The notes beneath the pieces are model-generated. The model ran no database searches and had not been told where the DNA came from. It saw only the letters and a program-made list of their open reading frames with translations. Below are positions 1 through 9,822 of a DNA stretch of 64,000 bases, in pieces (the first letter of the stretch is position 1; every line of letters starts with the position of its first letter). The translations under genes and the position numbers were made by a program. This stretch comes from Ochrobactrum chromiisoli (GTDB taxonomy: Bacteria; Pseudomonadota; Alphaproteobacteria; Rhizobiales; Rhizobiaceae): positions 62,001 through 126,000 of the forward strand of contig NZ_JAPHAV010000007.1 in assembly GCF_026241335.1 (NCBI RefSeq). Reading direction: 5' to 3'.

Positions 1-1
1 C

Positions 2-748
2 GCCGGTTCAAACGGCAAGCGCATTGCGCATGGCTTTTTCACCCGCAAAGGCGGCGTTTCAGATGGCATTTATGCAGGGCTGAACGTCGGCAGCGGCTCC
101 AATGACGTGCCGGAACGCGTGAGCGAGAATCGCCGCCGCGTGGCCAAGACACTTGGCGTCGCATCCGATCATCTCGTCACAGTGCATCAGGTCCACTCAC
201 CTGATGTTGTCTATGTCACCGAACCTCTCACGGCGCCACGCCCAAAAGCCGATGCAATGGTGACCAATGTTCCCGGCATCGCGATTGGCGCATTGTCGGC
301 TGATTGTGGCCCGGTGCTGTTTGCCGATCATGAAGCAGGCGTCATTGGCTCGGCCCATGCCGGCTGGCGTGGTGCGTTTACAGGTGTGCTCGAAAACACC
401 ATTGAAGCGATGATCAAGCTGGGTGCCAAGCGCGAAAATATTATTGCCGTCCTTGGTCCAACAATCGGCCCAGACAATTATGAAGTCGGACCGGAATTCT
501 ATGCCGAATTTACAAGCAAAGACCCATCTTATACCAAATATTTTGAGCCTTCGGACAAAGAAGCACACAAGCTTTTCGATCTCTGGACTTTCATCACAGA
601 CCGCCTGACCCGCGCGGGTGTCAGGGCAGAATCATTGCGTCAGTGTACCTATGCCGATGAAGAACAGTTTTATTCCTATCGGCGCACGACGCATCGTAAC
701 GAGCCTGATTATGGCCGTCAGATCGCCGCCATTGCCATTGTAGACTGA
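2..748 (+). CDS. pgeF: Peptidoglycan editing factor / multicopper polyphenol oxidase family (PgeF, YfiH), 5' truncated
   Basis: The reading frame is open from the first bases of the window, so the N-terminus lies outside. The family (YfiH/laccase domain, PgeF) is a cytoplasmic zinc protein; E. coli YfiH hydrolyses cytoplasmic UDP-MurNAc peptides carrying L-Ser in place of L-Ala, and relatives have purine nucleoside phosphorylase activity. Visible family motifs are SADCGPVLFAD and GSAHAGWRGAF, which carry the Cys and His of the metal site, plus the C-terminal YSYRR block. It ends 10 bp before the next gene, suggesting co-transcription. The family call is firm; the physiological substrate here is inferred. 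Confidence 0.88.
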   Translation, partial: AGSNGKRIAHGFFTRKGGVSDGIYAGLNVGSGSNDVPERVSENRRRVAKTLGVASDHLVTVHQVHSPDVVYVTEPLTAPRPKADAMVTNVPGIAIGALSADCGPVLFADHEAGVIGSAHAGWRGAFTGVLENTIEAMIKLGAKRENIIAVLGPTIGPDNYEVGPEFYAEFTSKDPSYTKYFEPSDKEAHKLFDLWTFITDRLTRAGVRAESLRQCTYADEEQFYSYRRTTHRNEPDYGRQIAAIAIVD

Positions 749-758
749 GGAGAACCGC

Positions 759-1910
759 ATGGCCCTTCACTTCGAGCCGGAAGAATTCGCTGCACGTCGC
801 GACCGTCTGATCTTGAAGATGGAGGAAGAGAAGCTGGATGCTTTGCTGCTGTTTGCGCAGGAAAGCATGTACTGGCTGACCGGCTACGACACCTTTGGCT
901 TCTGCTTTTTCCAGTGCCTTGTCGTCAAAGCCGACGGTTCAACCGTATTGATGACCCGCTCCGCCGACCTCCGGCAAGCGCGCCATACATCCAACATCGA
1001 GAATATCGTCGTCTGGACCGATCGCGACAATGCAAACCCGGCCATTGATCTGCGAAACATTCTCACCGAGCTTGATCTGCTGGGCACGCGCATCGGCATT
1101 GAATATCAGACCCATGGACTAACCGGCGCCAATGCTCGCAAACTTGATGATCAGTTACAGAGCTTCGCTAAGCTCTACGATGCCTCCGGCATAGTGGACA
1201 GTCTGCGCCTTCTCAAAAGCCCGGCCGAGATAACGCTTATCAAACGTGCGGCAGAGTTAGGCGACGATGCGCTGGATGCCGCACTGAAACTTATCAAAGC
1301 CGGCGCAAGCGAAGCCGATATTCTTGCTGCGATGATGGCCGCCAATTTTGCAGGCGATGGTGACTATCCGGCCAATGAATATATCATTGGCTCCGGCGCC
1401 GATGCTCTGCTTTGCCGTTACAAAGCCGGTCGTCGCACGCTTTCAGCCAATGATCAGCTCACGCTTGAATGGTCCGGCGTTTATCGCCATTACCATGCGC
1501 CGATGATGCGCACGATTATCGTCGGGCAGCCCCGCCCTGAACATCTCAAGCTTTATGATGCCGCACGTGAAGCACTCGAAGCGGTCGAACAGGCGATGAC
1601 ACCTGCTTCAACATTTGGCGATGTGTTTGACGCACATTCGCGCACGATGGAAGCCCATGGCCTCACCCGTCATAGGCTCAATGCCTGCGGCTATTCTGTA
1701 GGCGCGCGCTTCACACCATCCTGGATGGACCCGCAAATGTTTTATTCAGGAAATCCCGAAAGCATACAGCCGGATATGACGCTGTTTGCACACATGATCA
1801 TTATGGATTCCGACACGGAAACCGCCATGACGCTGGGGCAGACTTATCTCACAACAAATGGTGCTGCTCTGCCTTTATCCCGCCATTCTCTTGATATGAT
1901 TGCCAAATAG
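759..1910 (+). CDS. M24-fold hydrolase, creatinase/ectoine-hydrolase-like (Xaa-Pro peptidase superfamily)
   Basis: 383 aa, with an N-terminal creatinase-type domain (about residues 10-150) followed by a pita-bread M24 domain. Classical metallo-aminopeptidase P enzymes bind two metals through Asp, Asp, His, Glu, Glu. Here the first Asp position reads LEWSG (E237), the second region reads YHAPMMRT (no Asp), and the last Glu region reads LGQTYLTTNG (Gln). The ligand set therefore looks lost, as in creatinase and DoeA-type ectoine hydrolases, which are metal-independent C-N hydrolases. The GYSVG segment near residue 311 also fits that subgroup. Databases probably name it an Xaa-Pro peptidase; I would not assume peptidase activity. 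It is preceded by GAGGAG-like bases just after pgeF, so it is probably in the same operon. Confidence 0.72.
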   Translation: MALHFEPEEFAARRDRLILKMEEEKLDALLLFAQESMYWLTGYDTFGFCFFQCLVVKADGSTVLMTRSADLRQARHTSNIENIVVWTDRDNANPAIDLRNILTELDLLGTRIGIEYQTHGLTGANARKLDDQLQSFAKLYDASGIVDSLRLLKSPAEITLIKRAAELGDDALDAALKLIKAGASEADILAAMMAANFAGDGDYPANEYIIGSGADALLCRYKAGRRTLSANDQLTLEWSGVYRHYHAPMMRTIIVGQPRPEHLKLYDAAREALEAVEQAMTPASTFGDVFDAHSRTMEAHGLTRHRLNACGYSVGARFTPSWMDPQMFYSGNPESIQPDMTLFAHMIIMDSDTETAMTLGQTYLTTNGAALPLSRHSLDMIAK

Positions 1911-1965
1911 CGCACAATCGGCGATAAATCTGACGGGCGCTGGAATAGTCTGCGCTTTCAGGAGC

Positions 1966-2535
1966 ATGAAGCCGAACATGAACAAGGCACGTCTTTTCAT
2001 GATGTTGTTGCTTGCTGGACTGCTTGCCGCCTGCAACAGCACCGAATCTGCATTGAACGTGCAGGGAGCCACGCCGCAACCTGCACAAACCACACCGGCA
2101 GCGCTGACCCCGGACGCCACGACACCCGCGACGGCGCCCACAGTGCCAGCGCGTTCCGCAGCCTTAAAGCCGGGCAAGCTTTATATTGCCCCGATCATCG
2201 GCGCGCCTGTCACAGTCGTCACGCCGCTCACTCATCGCATTAATGATGACGCGCGTGCAAAGGGCATTGAGCTTGCGGGCAATAATGGCGCGGATGCCGC
2301 CTATGTCATGAAAGGCTATTTCTCGGTGCTGTCTGAAGACAATCAGACAACCGTTCTCTATGTCTGGGATGTTCTCGATGCGGCAGGCAATCGCCTTCAT
2401 CGCATTCAGGGGCAGGAAAAAGTATCCGGTTCGGCGGCAGACTCATGGAGCGTTGTTCCACCTTCGGCCATGCAGTCAATCGCTGACAAAACCATACAGG
2501 AATATTCAAACTGGCTTGCGGCAAATCGCGCATGA
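1966..2535 (+). CDS. Small outer-membrane/periplasmic lipoprotein, unknown function
   Basis: About 189 aa. A lipoprotein signal is clear: a short basic N-terminus (MNKAR), a hydrophobic run (LFMMLLLAGLL) and the lipobox LAAC. A Thr/Pro/Ala-rich linker of about 45 residues follows, then a compact domain of about 110 residues that includes GKLYIAPIIGAP and GYFSVLSEDNQTTVLYVWDVLD. An AGGAG at 1960-1964 sits too close to the ATG at 1966 and 13 nt from the ATG at 1978, so the start may be either; both give the same signal peptide. An upstream in-frame ATG at 1900 would overlap the preceding gene and is disfavoured. I recognise no named family; a role in the envelope is inferred only from the signal. 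Confidence 0.7.
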   Translation: MKPNMNKARLFMMLLLAGLLAACNSTESALNVQGATPQPAQTTPAALTPDATTPATAPTVPARSAALKPGKLYIAPIIGAPVTVVTPLTHRINDDARAKGIELAGNNGADAAYVMKGYFSVLSEDNQTTVLYVWDVLDAAGNRLHRIQGQEKVSGSAADSWSVVPPSAMQSIADKTIQEYSNWLAANRA

Positions 2536-2865
2536 AAAAGCAGTTCGCCGACAAAATACTGAAATCTTTTACTGAATCCAGTGGGCAGCCCTGTGGGAAA
2601 GCACTTTAAGAGAGCTTTTTGCAGCAATTGTGACCTCACAGGACTTGCAATGATGGTGACTCTTTGCAATAGGCCGCTCATTCAAGAAAACCTTGAAAGC
2701 TGCAGTATTTGGCACCTCTAAAAAAGAATACGCGGTTTTATAGTTTTTAAGAGTGGCATAAGCGTAGCCGAACGTGTTTCGGTTCACGCTGACACAACAG
2801 ATCACGTCCGTTTCACGGACTTTTTGCGACAGAACGAAACTGCTCCGGCTTCAGAGGCAAAAAGA
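2536..2865. other. 330-bp intergenic leader region of prs
   Basis: No convincing gene. The 3' part holds two short inverted repeats, one around 2772-2789 (CGTG/CACG arms) and a terminator-like hairpin at 2806-2825. The promoter for prs must lie in this stretch, but I cannot fix it with confidence. Confidence 0.5.
2806..2825 (+). terminator. Terminator-like hairpin in the prs leader
   Basis: GTCCGT (2806-2811), a 3-nt loop, ACGGAC (2815-2820), then five Ts (2821-2825), 41 bp before the prs start codon. It has the shape of a small intrinsic terminator. No upstream gene on the plus strand is close enough to need it, so an attenuator role for prs is possible but unproven. Confidence 0.4.
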
Positions 2866-3780
<915 letters not shown>

Positions 3781-3798
<18 letters not shown>

Positions 3799-5082
3799 TT
3801 TAATTGCGATGCCGAGACATGCCGCAAGCAACAGCACAAGCGGCATGTTGAGCCTTAAAACGAGAAGCAAGAATGCCGCCGCGCCTGCAATCAGGACGGC
3901 GGCATTGTCTATTGTGCTGACATCTGGCAGCGGCAGCGTGAAAGGACCGAGCGGCACTTCTGGAACCTGTGAAAACAGGACGTGCAGCGAAAACCAGAGC
4001 GCGAGATTGGCAATCACACCAACAACCGCAGCCGTGATTCCACTCAGCATAGCTGACAGCCAGCGCAACTGACGCAGGCGCTCCACAAATGGCGCACCAG
4101 CCAATATCCAGAGAAAGCACGGCACGAAGGTAAACCAGAGCGCAATCAGCCCGCCCACAAGCCCACCGGCCAGTGGCGGTAATCCTGACAGATTGGCCGC
4201 TCCTACAAAGCCGACGAAAACCAGTACAAGGATCAGCGGCCCCGGCGTGGTTTCTGCCAGTCCCAGACCGGTCAGCATTTCACCGGGTTTCATCCAGCCA
4301 AAATGTTCAACGGCCTGCTGTGCTGTGTAGGACAGTGCTGCATAAGCACCGCCAAATGTAACGACTGCCAGTTTGGAAAAAAATGCAGCTTCCGCAGTGA
4401 AGACATGCATGCCGCCAAAGGCCAGATAAAGCCCGACCAATGGCACCAGCCATAACCCACCCCAGATGAGGGTTTGCAGCGAAAATTCACGCAATGCATT
4501 GGGGGCGGCTTGCGCGACGTTATTGCTCGCAGCACCGCCCCGCAACCAGTGTCGTAAACCACCGGCAAGTGCTGCCAATAGAACGACAATTGGAAACGGC
4601 AGCTTCAGAAGCGCAATCGCAACAAAGGCAGCAATCGCGATCAGATAGGAAAAACCGGAAGCAAGCGTGCGCTTCGCCATCCGGTACAGCGCTTCGAACA
4701 CCACGGCCAGCACTGCTGCCTTGAGGCCAAACAGAAGCCCCGCAACAATATCCACATGTCCAAAGGCAACATAAAGCGCCGACAAGGCCAGCATGACGGT
4801 TGCACCGGGCAGAACAAACAAAAGCCCCGCCAGCAAGCCACCGCGCCAGCCTTTGATCGCCCAGCCTGTATAAGTCGCGAGCTGCATGGCTTCCGGCCCC
4901 GGCAATAACATGCAGAAATTCAGCGCATGGATCAGTCGCTCCTGATCCAGCCAGCGCTTTTCATCAACCAGAACCCGCTGCAACATGGCAATCTGCGCGG
5001 CAGGTCCGCCAAACGACAAAAGCCCTATCTTGCCAAATGTCATAAACAGTTCTCGGAAGTCAGGCTGCGGCTTTGTCGTCAT
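3781..5082 (-). CDS. chrA: Chromate transporter, two-domain CHR family (ChrA)
   Basis: 433 aa integral membrane protein with duplicated CHR halves, each with about five or six hydrophobic segments. The first half has [19 protein letters not shown], the second the related [16 protein letters not shown] and [16 protein letters not shown]. The family exports chromate or related oxyanions across the inner membrane. The ATG at 5082 has GAGAG at good spacing; the upstream in-frame ATG at 5097 has AGGA only 2 nt before it. It is convergent with prs, overlapping by 18 bp, with no intrinsic terminator visible between them. Substrate is inferred from the family. Confidence 0.93.
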
Positions 5083-5157
5083 CTTGTCTCTCTGCATGAT
5101 CCTGCAAGCAGTTGCTGAGGATCATTACAGGTTCATGACGGTTTGCACAGAACCACT

Positions 5158-6702
5158 TTATTCCGCCGCAAGCGCCTCATCCGCCTGATCATCCGGCGCA
5201 TTCGGATCGCCGGGTGCCGTCTCGCACTCAAGATCAGGGAAGTTCACGATGCGCAAACCTTTGAAATCATTGCGCACAACCAGTAATCCGCGCTCTTCGA
5301 AGTAGGTCAACAGGCGTCGGGCGCGACTTAGCGAGTGAGTGCCATAAGCTCGCGCCAGTGCCGCATCAGACGGGCATATCGCCCCCGTTACTGCTGCCTG
5401 TGCGACAATCAGAAACACACCCTGCACATCATCGGTAAGGCTTTCAGAAAGCGCCAATGCCTTCTGCCATGTCTCACCAGTCGCAACATCGCTCTCAATG
5501 CTTGCTTGCGCAACCGCAAGACGGCGGCGGAAAGCAGGCAAAGCGAGCGGCTCGCCAGGAACTCGATGAATCCGGCAGCGCACCAGAAAATCCTGATAAA
5601 GCACAGCAACAGAGCGGAAAGAAGCATCGGGATCGTCAACGATCTCGCGCATGACCTTCTCAAGCAAGCTATCACGCTCGGCTTCCACAATGCCGGGGAA
5701 CAACGGTGCCTCAACAGGCTCTGCTTCCGGCTTTGGCTTGGCCACCTGTGCCAGAATTTCTGCCGTCGATGGTGGCGGAGGTGGTGGCGGCGTGCGACGC
5801 ACAACGGTGCGGATTTCTTCCGGCGCTGGCGTAAAAATCAGATCGCGCGCATCCTCCGGCGCATCCGGCAAAGGCATCAGCTTTGGCGACGACGAACGCG
5901 CAGAAGTTTCAACCTTGCCGATTTTGATCGGCAGCGGACGGCGCGACAAGGCCGGTCCAAGCGCAATGAAATGACCGCGCTGCAAATCGCGGAACTGTTC
6001 CGCCTGCTTGCGTTCCATACCGAGAAGATCGGCGGCGCGCGCCATATCAATATCGAGGAAGGTCCGCCCCATCAAAAAATTCGATGCTTCCGCAGCCACA
6101 TTCTTGGCAAGCTTTGCAAGGCGCTGCGTGGCAATCACACCGGCGAGACCGCGCTTACGACCACGACACATGAGGTTCGTCATAGCACCGAGCGAAAGCT
6201 TGCGCGCTTCATCCGACACTTCGCCAGCGGCAGCGGGCGCAAAGAGCTGCGCTTCATCAACCACGACGAGCATCGGATACCAATAATCGCGCTCCGCATC
6301 AAACAGACCACCAAGGAAAGCAGCCGCCGCACGCATCTGCTGCTCGACGTCCAGACCTTCGAGATTAAGCACCACCGAAACACGATGCTGGCGAATGCGG
6401 CTTGCAATGCGGGTGAGTTCAGATTCCGAACGGGCAGCATCGACAACCACGTGGCCGTAAAGATCGGCGAGCGTTACGAAATCGCCTTCCGGGTCTATGA
6501 TGCATTGCTGCACCCACTGTGCGCTCTGCTCAAGCAGGCGGCGCAGCAGATGCGACTTGCCGGACCCGGAATTGCCCTGCACCAGAAGACGCGTTGCGAG
6601 AAGCTCTTCAAGATCAAGCATGGCCTGCTTACCACCGCCAAGCGCCACTGCCGAGGCAGAACCACTTCCAGCAACAGCACCCATGTCGATACCGACCTGC
6701 AT
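5158..6702 (-). CDS. HerA/FtsK-like P-loop ATPase (DUF87-type ATP-binding protein)
   Basis: 514 aa cytosolic protein. Walker A GNSGSGKS is at residues 43-50 and Walker B LVVVDEAQLF at about 145-154, followed by the HerA-like block RGRKRGLAGVIATQRLAKL and the GRTFLDIDMARAADLL segment. After the ATPase core (to about residue 270) comes a Pro-rich linker of seven prolines (about 302-313) and a C-terminal region, from about 340, that looks like a mostly helical winged-helix-like domain. No NurA-like nuclease gene is adjacent, so it is not the classical HerA-NurA end-resection pair. It is a single gene between chrA and rplY. A role in DNA transactions is inferred from the fold only. Confidence 0.75.
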   Translation of the reverse strand: MQVGIDMGAVAGSGSASAVALGGGKQAMLDLEELLATRLLVQGNSGSGKSHLLRRLLEQSAQWVQQCIIDPEGDFVTLADLYGHVVVDAARSESELTRIASRIRQHRVSVVLNLEGLDVEQQMRAAAAFLGGLFDAERDYWYPMLVVVDEAQLFAPAAAGEVSDEARKLSLGAMTNLMCRGRKRGLAGVIATQRLAKLAKNVAAEASNFLMGRTFLDIDMARAADLLGMERKQAEQFRDLQRGHFIALGPALSRRPLPIKIGKVETSARSSSPKLMPLPDAPEDARDLIFTPAPEEIRTVVRRTPPPPPPPSTAEILAQVAKPKPEAEPVEAPLFPGIVEAERDSLLEKVMREIVDDPDASFRSVAVLYQDFLVRCRIHRVPGEPLALPAFRRRLAVAQASIESDVATGETWQKALALSESLTDDVQGVFLIVAQAAVTGAICPSDAALARAYGTHSLSRARRLLTYFEERGLLVVRNDFKGLRIVNFPDLECETAPGDPNAPDDQADEALAAE

Positions 6703-6837
6703 CTCGTTTCCTTTGTTCCGTGGATGTTGTGACGACTCGGCAGGCAGAACCCGCGATCAGTCTGCCATGCGCTTAACATTTTTGACGCGGCCAATGCCAC
6801 CCGTTAAGACAAAAGCCCACAGAAGCTGTGGAACGCC

Positions 6838-6866
6838 TTGCATGAAAAGCCCCTTTGTTCTATAGC
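6838..6866 (+). promoter_or_regulatory. Predicted sigma70-type promoter of rplY-pth
   Basis: TTGCAT at 6838-6843, a 17-bp spacer, TATAGC at 6861-6866. The implied start near 6873 leaves a 5' leader of about 190 nt before rplY. Box match and spacing only; not confirmed. Confidence 0.5.
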
Positions 6867-6968
6867 ACCGCCATCCGCGTAGACACCCTTGGAGGCAACG
6901 CGGAATGAAGCCGCCCGGCCTTTCACCCTGTGAAAGTCATATCGGGCTGTTTCATGTTGTTCGTCGTT

Positions 6969-7013
6969 GCATGATCCCGAAAAGTGGAAACCGGTTTTCG
7001 GTCAAGATCATGC
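6969..7013. repeat. Dispersed palindromic repeat, copy 1
   Basis: Outer arms GCATGATC (6969-6976) and GATCATGC (7006-7013); inner core CCGAAAA...TTTTCGG. Related copies lie at 9725-9772, 37261-37322, 61896-61966 and 62940-62994. The form resembles known rhizobial/Brucellaceae intergenic palindromes (RIME-like). Confidence 0.75.
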
Positions 7014-7061
7014 ACAGATAAAACGGCAAGCGACACTCCAGTAACTTTGAAAGGAAATGCC

Positions 7062-7682
7062 ATGAGCGATACTTACGTGCTCAAGGCCGATCTGCGTACA
7101 CGGGTTGGTAAGGGGTCCTCCCGCGAACTGCGTCGCAACGGCCAGATTCCAGCAGTCATCTATGGTGACAAGCAGGAGCCACTCGCAATTGCTGTCTCGT
7201 ACAAGGAAATCTTCTACAAGATCCATGGCGGCGGCTTCAAAACCACGGTTGCTACGATCGAAGTAGACGGCAAGAAGATTCAGGTTCTCCCTAAGGATTA
7301 CCAGCTCGATCCAGTCCGCGACTTCCCTCAGCATGTTGACTTCCTCCGCGTTTCCGCGAAGTCGGTTGTCCATGTTAACGTTCCTGTTCACTTCAAGAAC
7401 GAAGAAGCAGCACCGGGCATCAAGAAGGGCGGCGTTCTGAACGTTGTTCGTCACGACGTTGAACTGATCGTTCCGGCAAATGCTATCCCTGACGCACTCG
7501 AAATCGACCTGACCGGCCTTGAGCTCGGTGACTCGGTTCACATTTCGGCTGTTAAGCTTCCTAAGGGCGCAACCCCTGCTATTCAGGATCGCGATTTCAC
7601 GATCGCTACCATTGCGACACCTGCCGGCCTCAAGTCGGAAGAAAACGCTGAAGGCGCAGAAGAAGCCAAGGACGGCGAGTAA
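7062..7682 (+). CDS. rplY: 50S ribosomal protein L25 / general stress protein Ctc
   Basis: 206 aa. The N-terminal L25 domain (to about residue 95, including [19 protein letters not shown]) binds 5S rRNA; the C-terminal TL5/Ctc beta domain follows (about 100-185, including HVDFLRVS). It ends in an acidic tail rich in Glu and Ala. The ATG at 7062 follows AAAGGAAA and matches the family start; an ORF start at 6984 would run through the palindromic repeat and is rejected. pth follows 30 bp downstream, a gene order common in bacteria. Confidence 0.96.
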   Translation: MSDTYVLKADLRTRVGKGSSRELRRNGQIPAVIYGDKQEPLAIAVSYKEIFYKIHGGGFKTTVATIEVDGKKIQVLPKDYQLDPVRDFPQHVDFLRVSAKSVVHVNVPVHFKNEEAAPGIKKGGVLNVVRHDVELIVPANAIPDALEIDLTGLELGDSVHISAVKLPKGATPAIQDRDFTIATIATPAGLKSEENAEGAEEAKDGE

Positions 7683-7712
7683 TCGCTGTCCGCATAGAGG
7701 GGTCAGACAACC

Positions 7713-8465
7713 ATGCTGCTCATCGCAGGACTTGGCAATCCCGGCCCTCAATATGCGCATAACCGACATAATATCGGTTTTATGGCGGTGGATGAAATAT
7801 TCCGCCGCCATCGCTTTTCCAACTGGCAGAAGAAGTTCAAGGCCGAGATCGCCGACGGCGTGATTGACGGCGAGAAAGTCCTTCTCATCAAGCCAATGAC
7901 TTTCATGAACAATTCCGGCCAGTCGATTGGCGAAGCCATGCGCTTCTACAAACTGACATCTGCCGATCTCGTCGTGATCTATGATGAGCTTGACCTTGCG
8001 CCTGCAAAGCTGCGCATCAAGACAGGCGGCGGCTCCGGCGGTCACAACGGCATCAAATCTATCGACGCCCACGTGCAGGCGTTCCCCGGCGGCAAAGACT
8101 ATCGTCGTGTGCGCCTTGGTATCGGACATCCCGGTGCAAAAGAACTTGTCCACAATCATGTTCTGGGCGACTTCGCCAAAGTCGATAATGAATGGCTTGA
8201 TAAGCTGTTTGGTGCAATCGCGGACAATGTTGGCCTGCTCGCCAAAAAAGAAGACAACAGCTTCATGAACCGCGTGGCTGTTGCCATGGGCGACGGCAAT
8301 CAGCGTCCCAACGGCTTCAAGGCTGACCCTGCGCAGGCAGCAAAAGCGCCGCCGAAAGCCCAAAGCCACATTCGACAGGCACGCCAGAGTGCAGCGAAGC
8401 CGCAGATTCCAGCAGGCGGACCAATGGCTGAAATGCTCAAGAAACTCTTGGGAAACAAGGATTAA
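7713..8465 (+). CDS. pth: Peptidyl-tRNA hydrolase
   Basis: 250 aa; it recycles peptidyl-tRNA released from ribosomes. Visible motifs are [18 protein letters not shown] with the catalytic His, [18 protein letters not shown] and [12 protein letters not shown]. The core equals the roughly 190-aa E. coli enzyme. An extra tail of about 55 residues is rich in Ala, Lys, Pro and Gln and ends [10 protein letters not shown]; such tails are usual in related alphaproteobacteria. A GAGGGG lies about 10 nt before the ATG. Confidence 0.96.
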   Translation: MLLIAGLGNPGPQYAHNRHNIGFMAVDEIFRRHRFSNWQKKFKAEIADGVIDGEKVLLIKPMTFMNNSGQSIGEAMRFYKLTSADLVVIYDELDLAPAKLRIKTGGGSGGHNGIKSIDAHVQAFPGGKDYRRVRLGIGHPGAKELVHNHVLGDFAKVDNEWLDKLFGAIADNVGLLAKKEDNSFMNRVAVAMGDGNQRPNGFKADPAQAAKAPPKAQSHIRQARQSAAKPQIPAGGPMAEMLKKLLGNKD

Positions 8466-8508
8466 ACTGCGACTTTTACGCGGTGCTCTTGACGCTTCAT
8501 AGTTACAT

Positions 8509-8549
8509 GTCGCATAGCGACAAAAGATTTATCCAAGTCGCATAGCGAC
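8509..8549. promoter_or_regulatory. Twin 13-bp palindromes upstream of ychF
   Basis: GTCGCATAGCGAC occurs at 8509-8521 and again at 8537-8549. Each is a perfect inverted repeat (5-bp arms, ATA centre), and the start-to-start distance is 28 bp. They lie 33 bp before the ychF start. They could be operator sites for a dimeric regulator or RNA hairpins; no regulator is identified. Confidence 0.55.
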
Positions 8550-8581
8550 ACCAATTCTATTCTAGTCTGACAGGTAAGATC

Positions 8582-9685
8582 ATGGGTTTCAAATGCGGCA
8601 TCGTCGGCCTGCCTAATGTCGGCAAGTCCACGCTTTTTAACGCGCTGACCAAGACCGCTGCGGCACAGGCTGCAAACTATCCATTCTGCACCATCGAGCC
8701 GAACACCGGCGAAGTGGCCGTCCCCGATCCCCGCCAGAATGGTATTGCGAAAGTAGCAGGCTCAAAGGAAATCATCCCGACCCGCATCAACTTCGTTGAT
8801 ATTGCAGGCCTGGTGCGCGGTGCATCCAAGGGCGAAGGTCTGGGCAACCAGTTCCTCGCCAATATCCGCGAAGTCGATGCAATCGTGCATGTTCTGCGTT
8901 GCTTTGAAGATGACGACATCACCCATGTCGAAGGCCGCATTGATCCTGTGTCGGATGCTGAAACCGTTGAAACGGAACTGATGCTCTCGGACCTCGAAAG
9001 CATCGAGCGCCGCATCGTTCAGATCCGCAAGCGCGCAGCATCCAAGGACAAGGAAGCAACCACCGTGCTGCCCGTCATGGAACAGGCACTTGAACTGTTG
9101 CAGAACGGCAAGCCTGTTCGCCTGATGCTCAAAGACATTGCACCAGATGATCTGCTGATCCTCAAGGGCCTGAACCTGCTCACCTCGAAACCAGTGCTTT
9201 ATGTCTGCAATGTCGCTGAAAGCGATGCCGCCAATGGCAACGAGCACAGCGCTGCCGTCGCCAAAATGGCTGCTGAACAAGGCGCTGAAAGCGTCATCAT
9301 TTCCGCTGCAATCGAAGCCGAAGTCGCGCAGCTTGCTGATGAAGAAGCCAAGGAATATCTCGACGCCATGGGCCTCGAAGAGCCGGGCCTCGACCGTCTG
9401 ATCCGCGCTGGCTACAAGCTTCTTGACCTCATCACCTATTTCACGGCTGGCCCCAAGGAAACGCGCGCATGGACCATCAAGCGCGGCACCAAGGCTCCGG
9501 GTGCTGCTGGCGTTATCCATACGGATTTCGAGCGCGGCTTCATTCGTGCGCAGACCATCGCCTATGAAGATTACATCAAATACAATGGTGAAGTCGGTGC
9601 CAAGGAAGCAGGCAAAGCGCGGGACGAAGGCAAAGAATACATCGTCCATGACGGCGATGTGATGCTGTTCCGCTTCAATACCTGA
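8582..9685 (+). CDS. ychF: Ribosome-binding ATPase YchF (Obg family, redox-regulated)
   Basis: 367 aa. P-loop GLPNVGKST is at residues 8-16, the switch motif is NFVDIAGLVRGASKGEGLG, and the expected NKxD base-recognition motif is replaced by NVAE, the feature that makes YchF prefer ATP over GTP. A C-terminal TGS domain runs from about residue 280 (ITYFTAGPKETRAWTI) to the end. It binds ribosomes and is widely conserved. Length matches the family. It stands alone, with twin palindromes in front and a strong terminator behind. Confidence 0.96.
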   Translation: MGFKCGIVGLPNVGKSTLFNALTKTAAAQAANYPFCTIEPNTGEVAVPDPRQNGIAKVAGSKEIIPTRINFVDIAGLVRGASKGEGLGNQFLANIREVDAIVHVLRCFEDDDITHVEGRIDPVSDAETVETELMLSDLESIERRIVQIRKRAASKDKEATTVLPVMEQALELLQNGKPVRLMLKDIAPDDLLILKGLNLLTSKPVLYVCNVAESDAANGNEHSAAVAKMAAEQGAESVIISAAIEAEVAQLADEEAKEYLDAMGLEEPGLDRLIRAGYKLLDLITYFTAGPKETRAWTIKRGTKAPGAAGVIHTDFERGFIRAQTIAYEDYIKYNGEVGAKEAGKARDEGKEYIVHDGDVMLFRFNT

Positions 9686-9692
9686 TACGATC

Positions 9693-9722
9693 AGGCCACC
9701 GTGAAAACGGTGGCCTTTTTTC
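9693..9722 (+). terminator. Intrinsic terminator of ychF
   Basis: AGGCCACCGT (9693-9702), GAAA loop, ACGGTGGCCT (9707-9716), followed by a run of Ts. Confidence 0.88.
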
Positions 9723-9724
9723 TA

Positions 9725-9772
9725 CGCATGTCTCCCAAAAATGGGAACCGGTTTGGGAATTTAAGACATGCG
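9725..9772. repeat. Dispersed palindromic repeat, variant copy 2
   Basis: Outer arms CGCATGTCT (9725-9733) and AGACATGCG (9764-9772), inner core CCCAAA...TTTGGG around GGAACCGG. The arms differ from the other copies but stay complementary. Confidence 0.6.
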
Positions 9773-9822
9773 CAGGCAGAGAAACAGAGTGGCAACGCCA
9801 CTCTGGTCGGGAGGAGACCGGA

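Larger units (their letters stand above)
6703..7061. other. 359-bp intergenic region upstream of rplY
   Basis: Contains the predicted rplY promoter (6838-6866), a possible 38-codon ORF at 6905-7021 with an upstream GGAGG, and one copy of the dispersed palindromic repeat (6969-7013). Nothing else was recognised. Confidence 0.6.

Noticed and set aside
5335-6732. 465-codon plus-strand ORF opposite the HerA-like gene
   Set aside because: Antisense to a gene with clear Walker motifs; composition is rich in Arg, His and Cys, with no recognisable domain.
7008-8369. 453-codon minus-strand ORF opposite rplY and pth
   Set aside because: Shadow of two conserved genes and part of the palindromic repeat.
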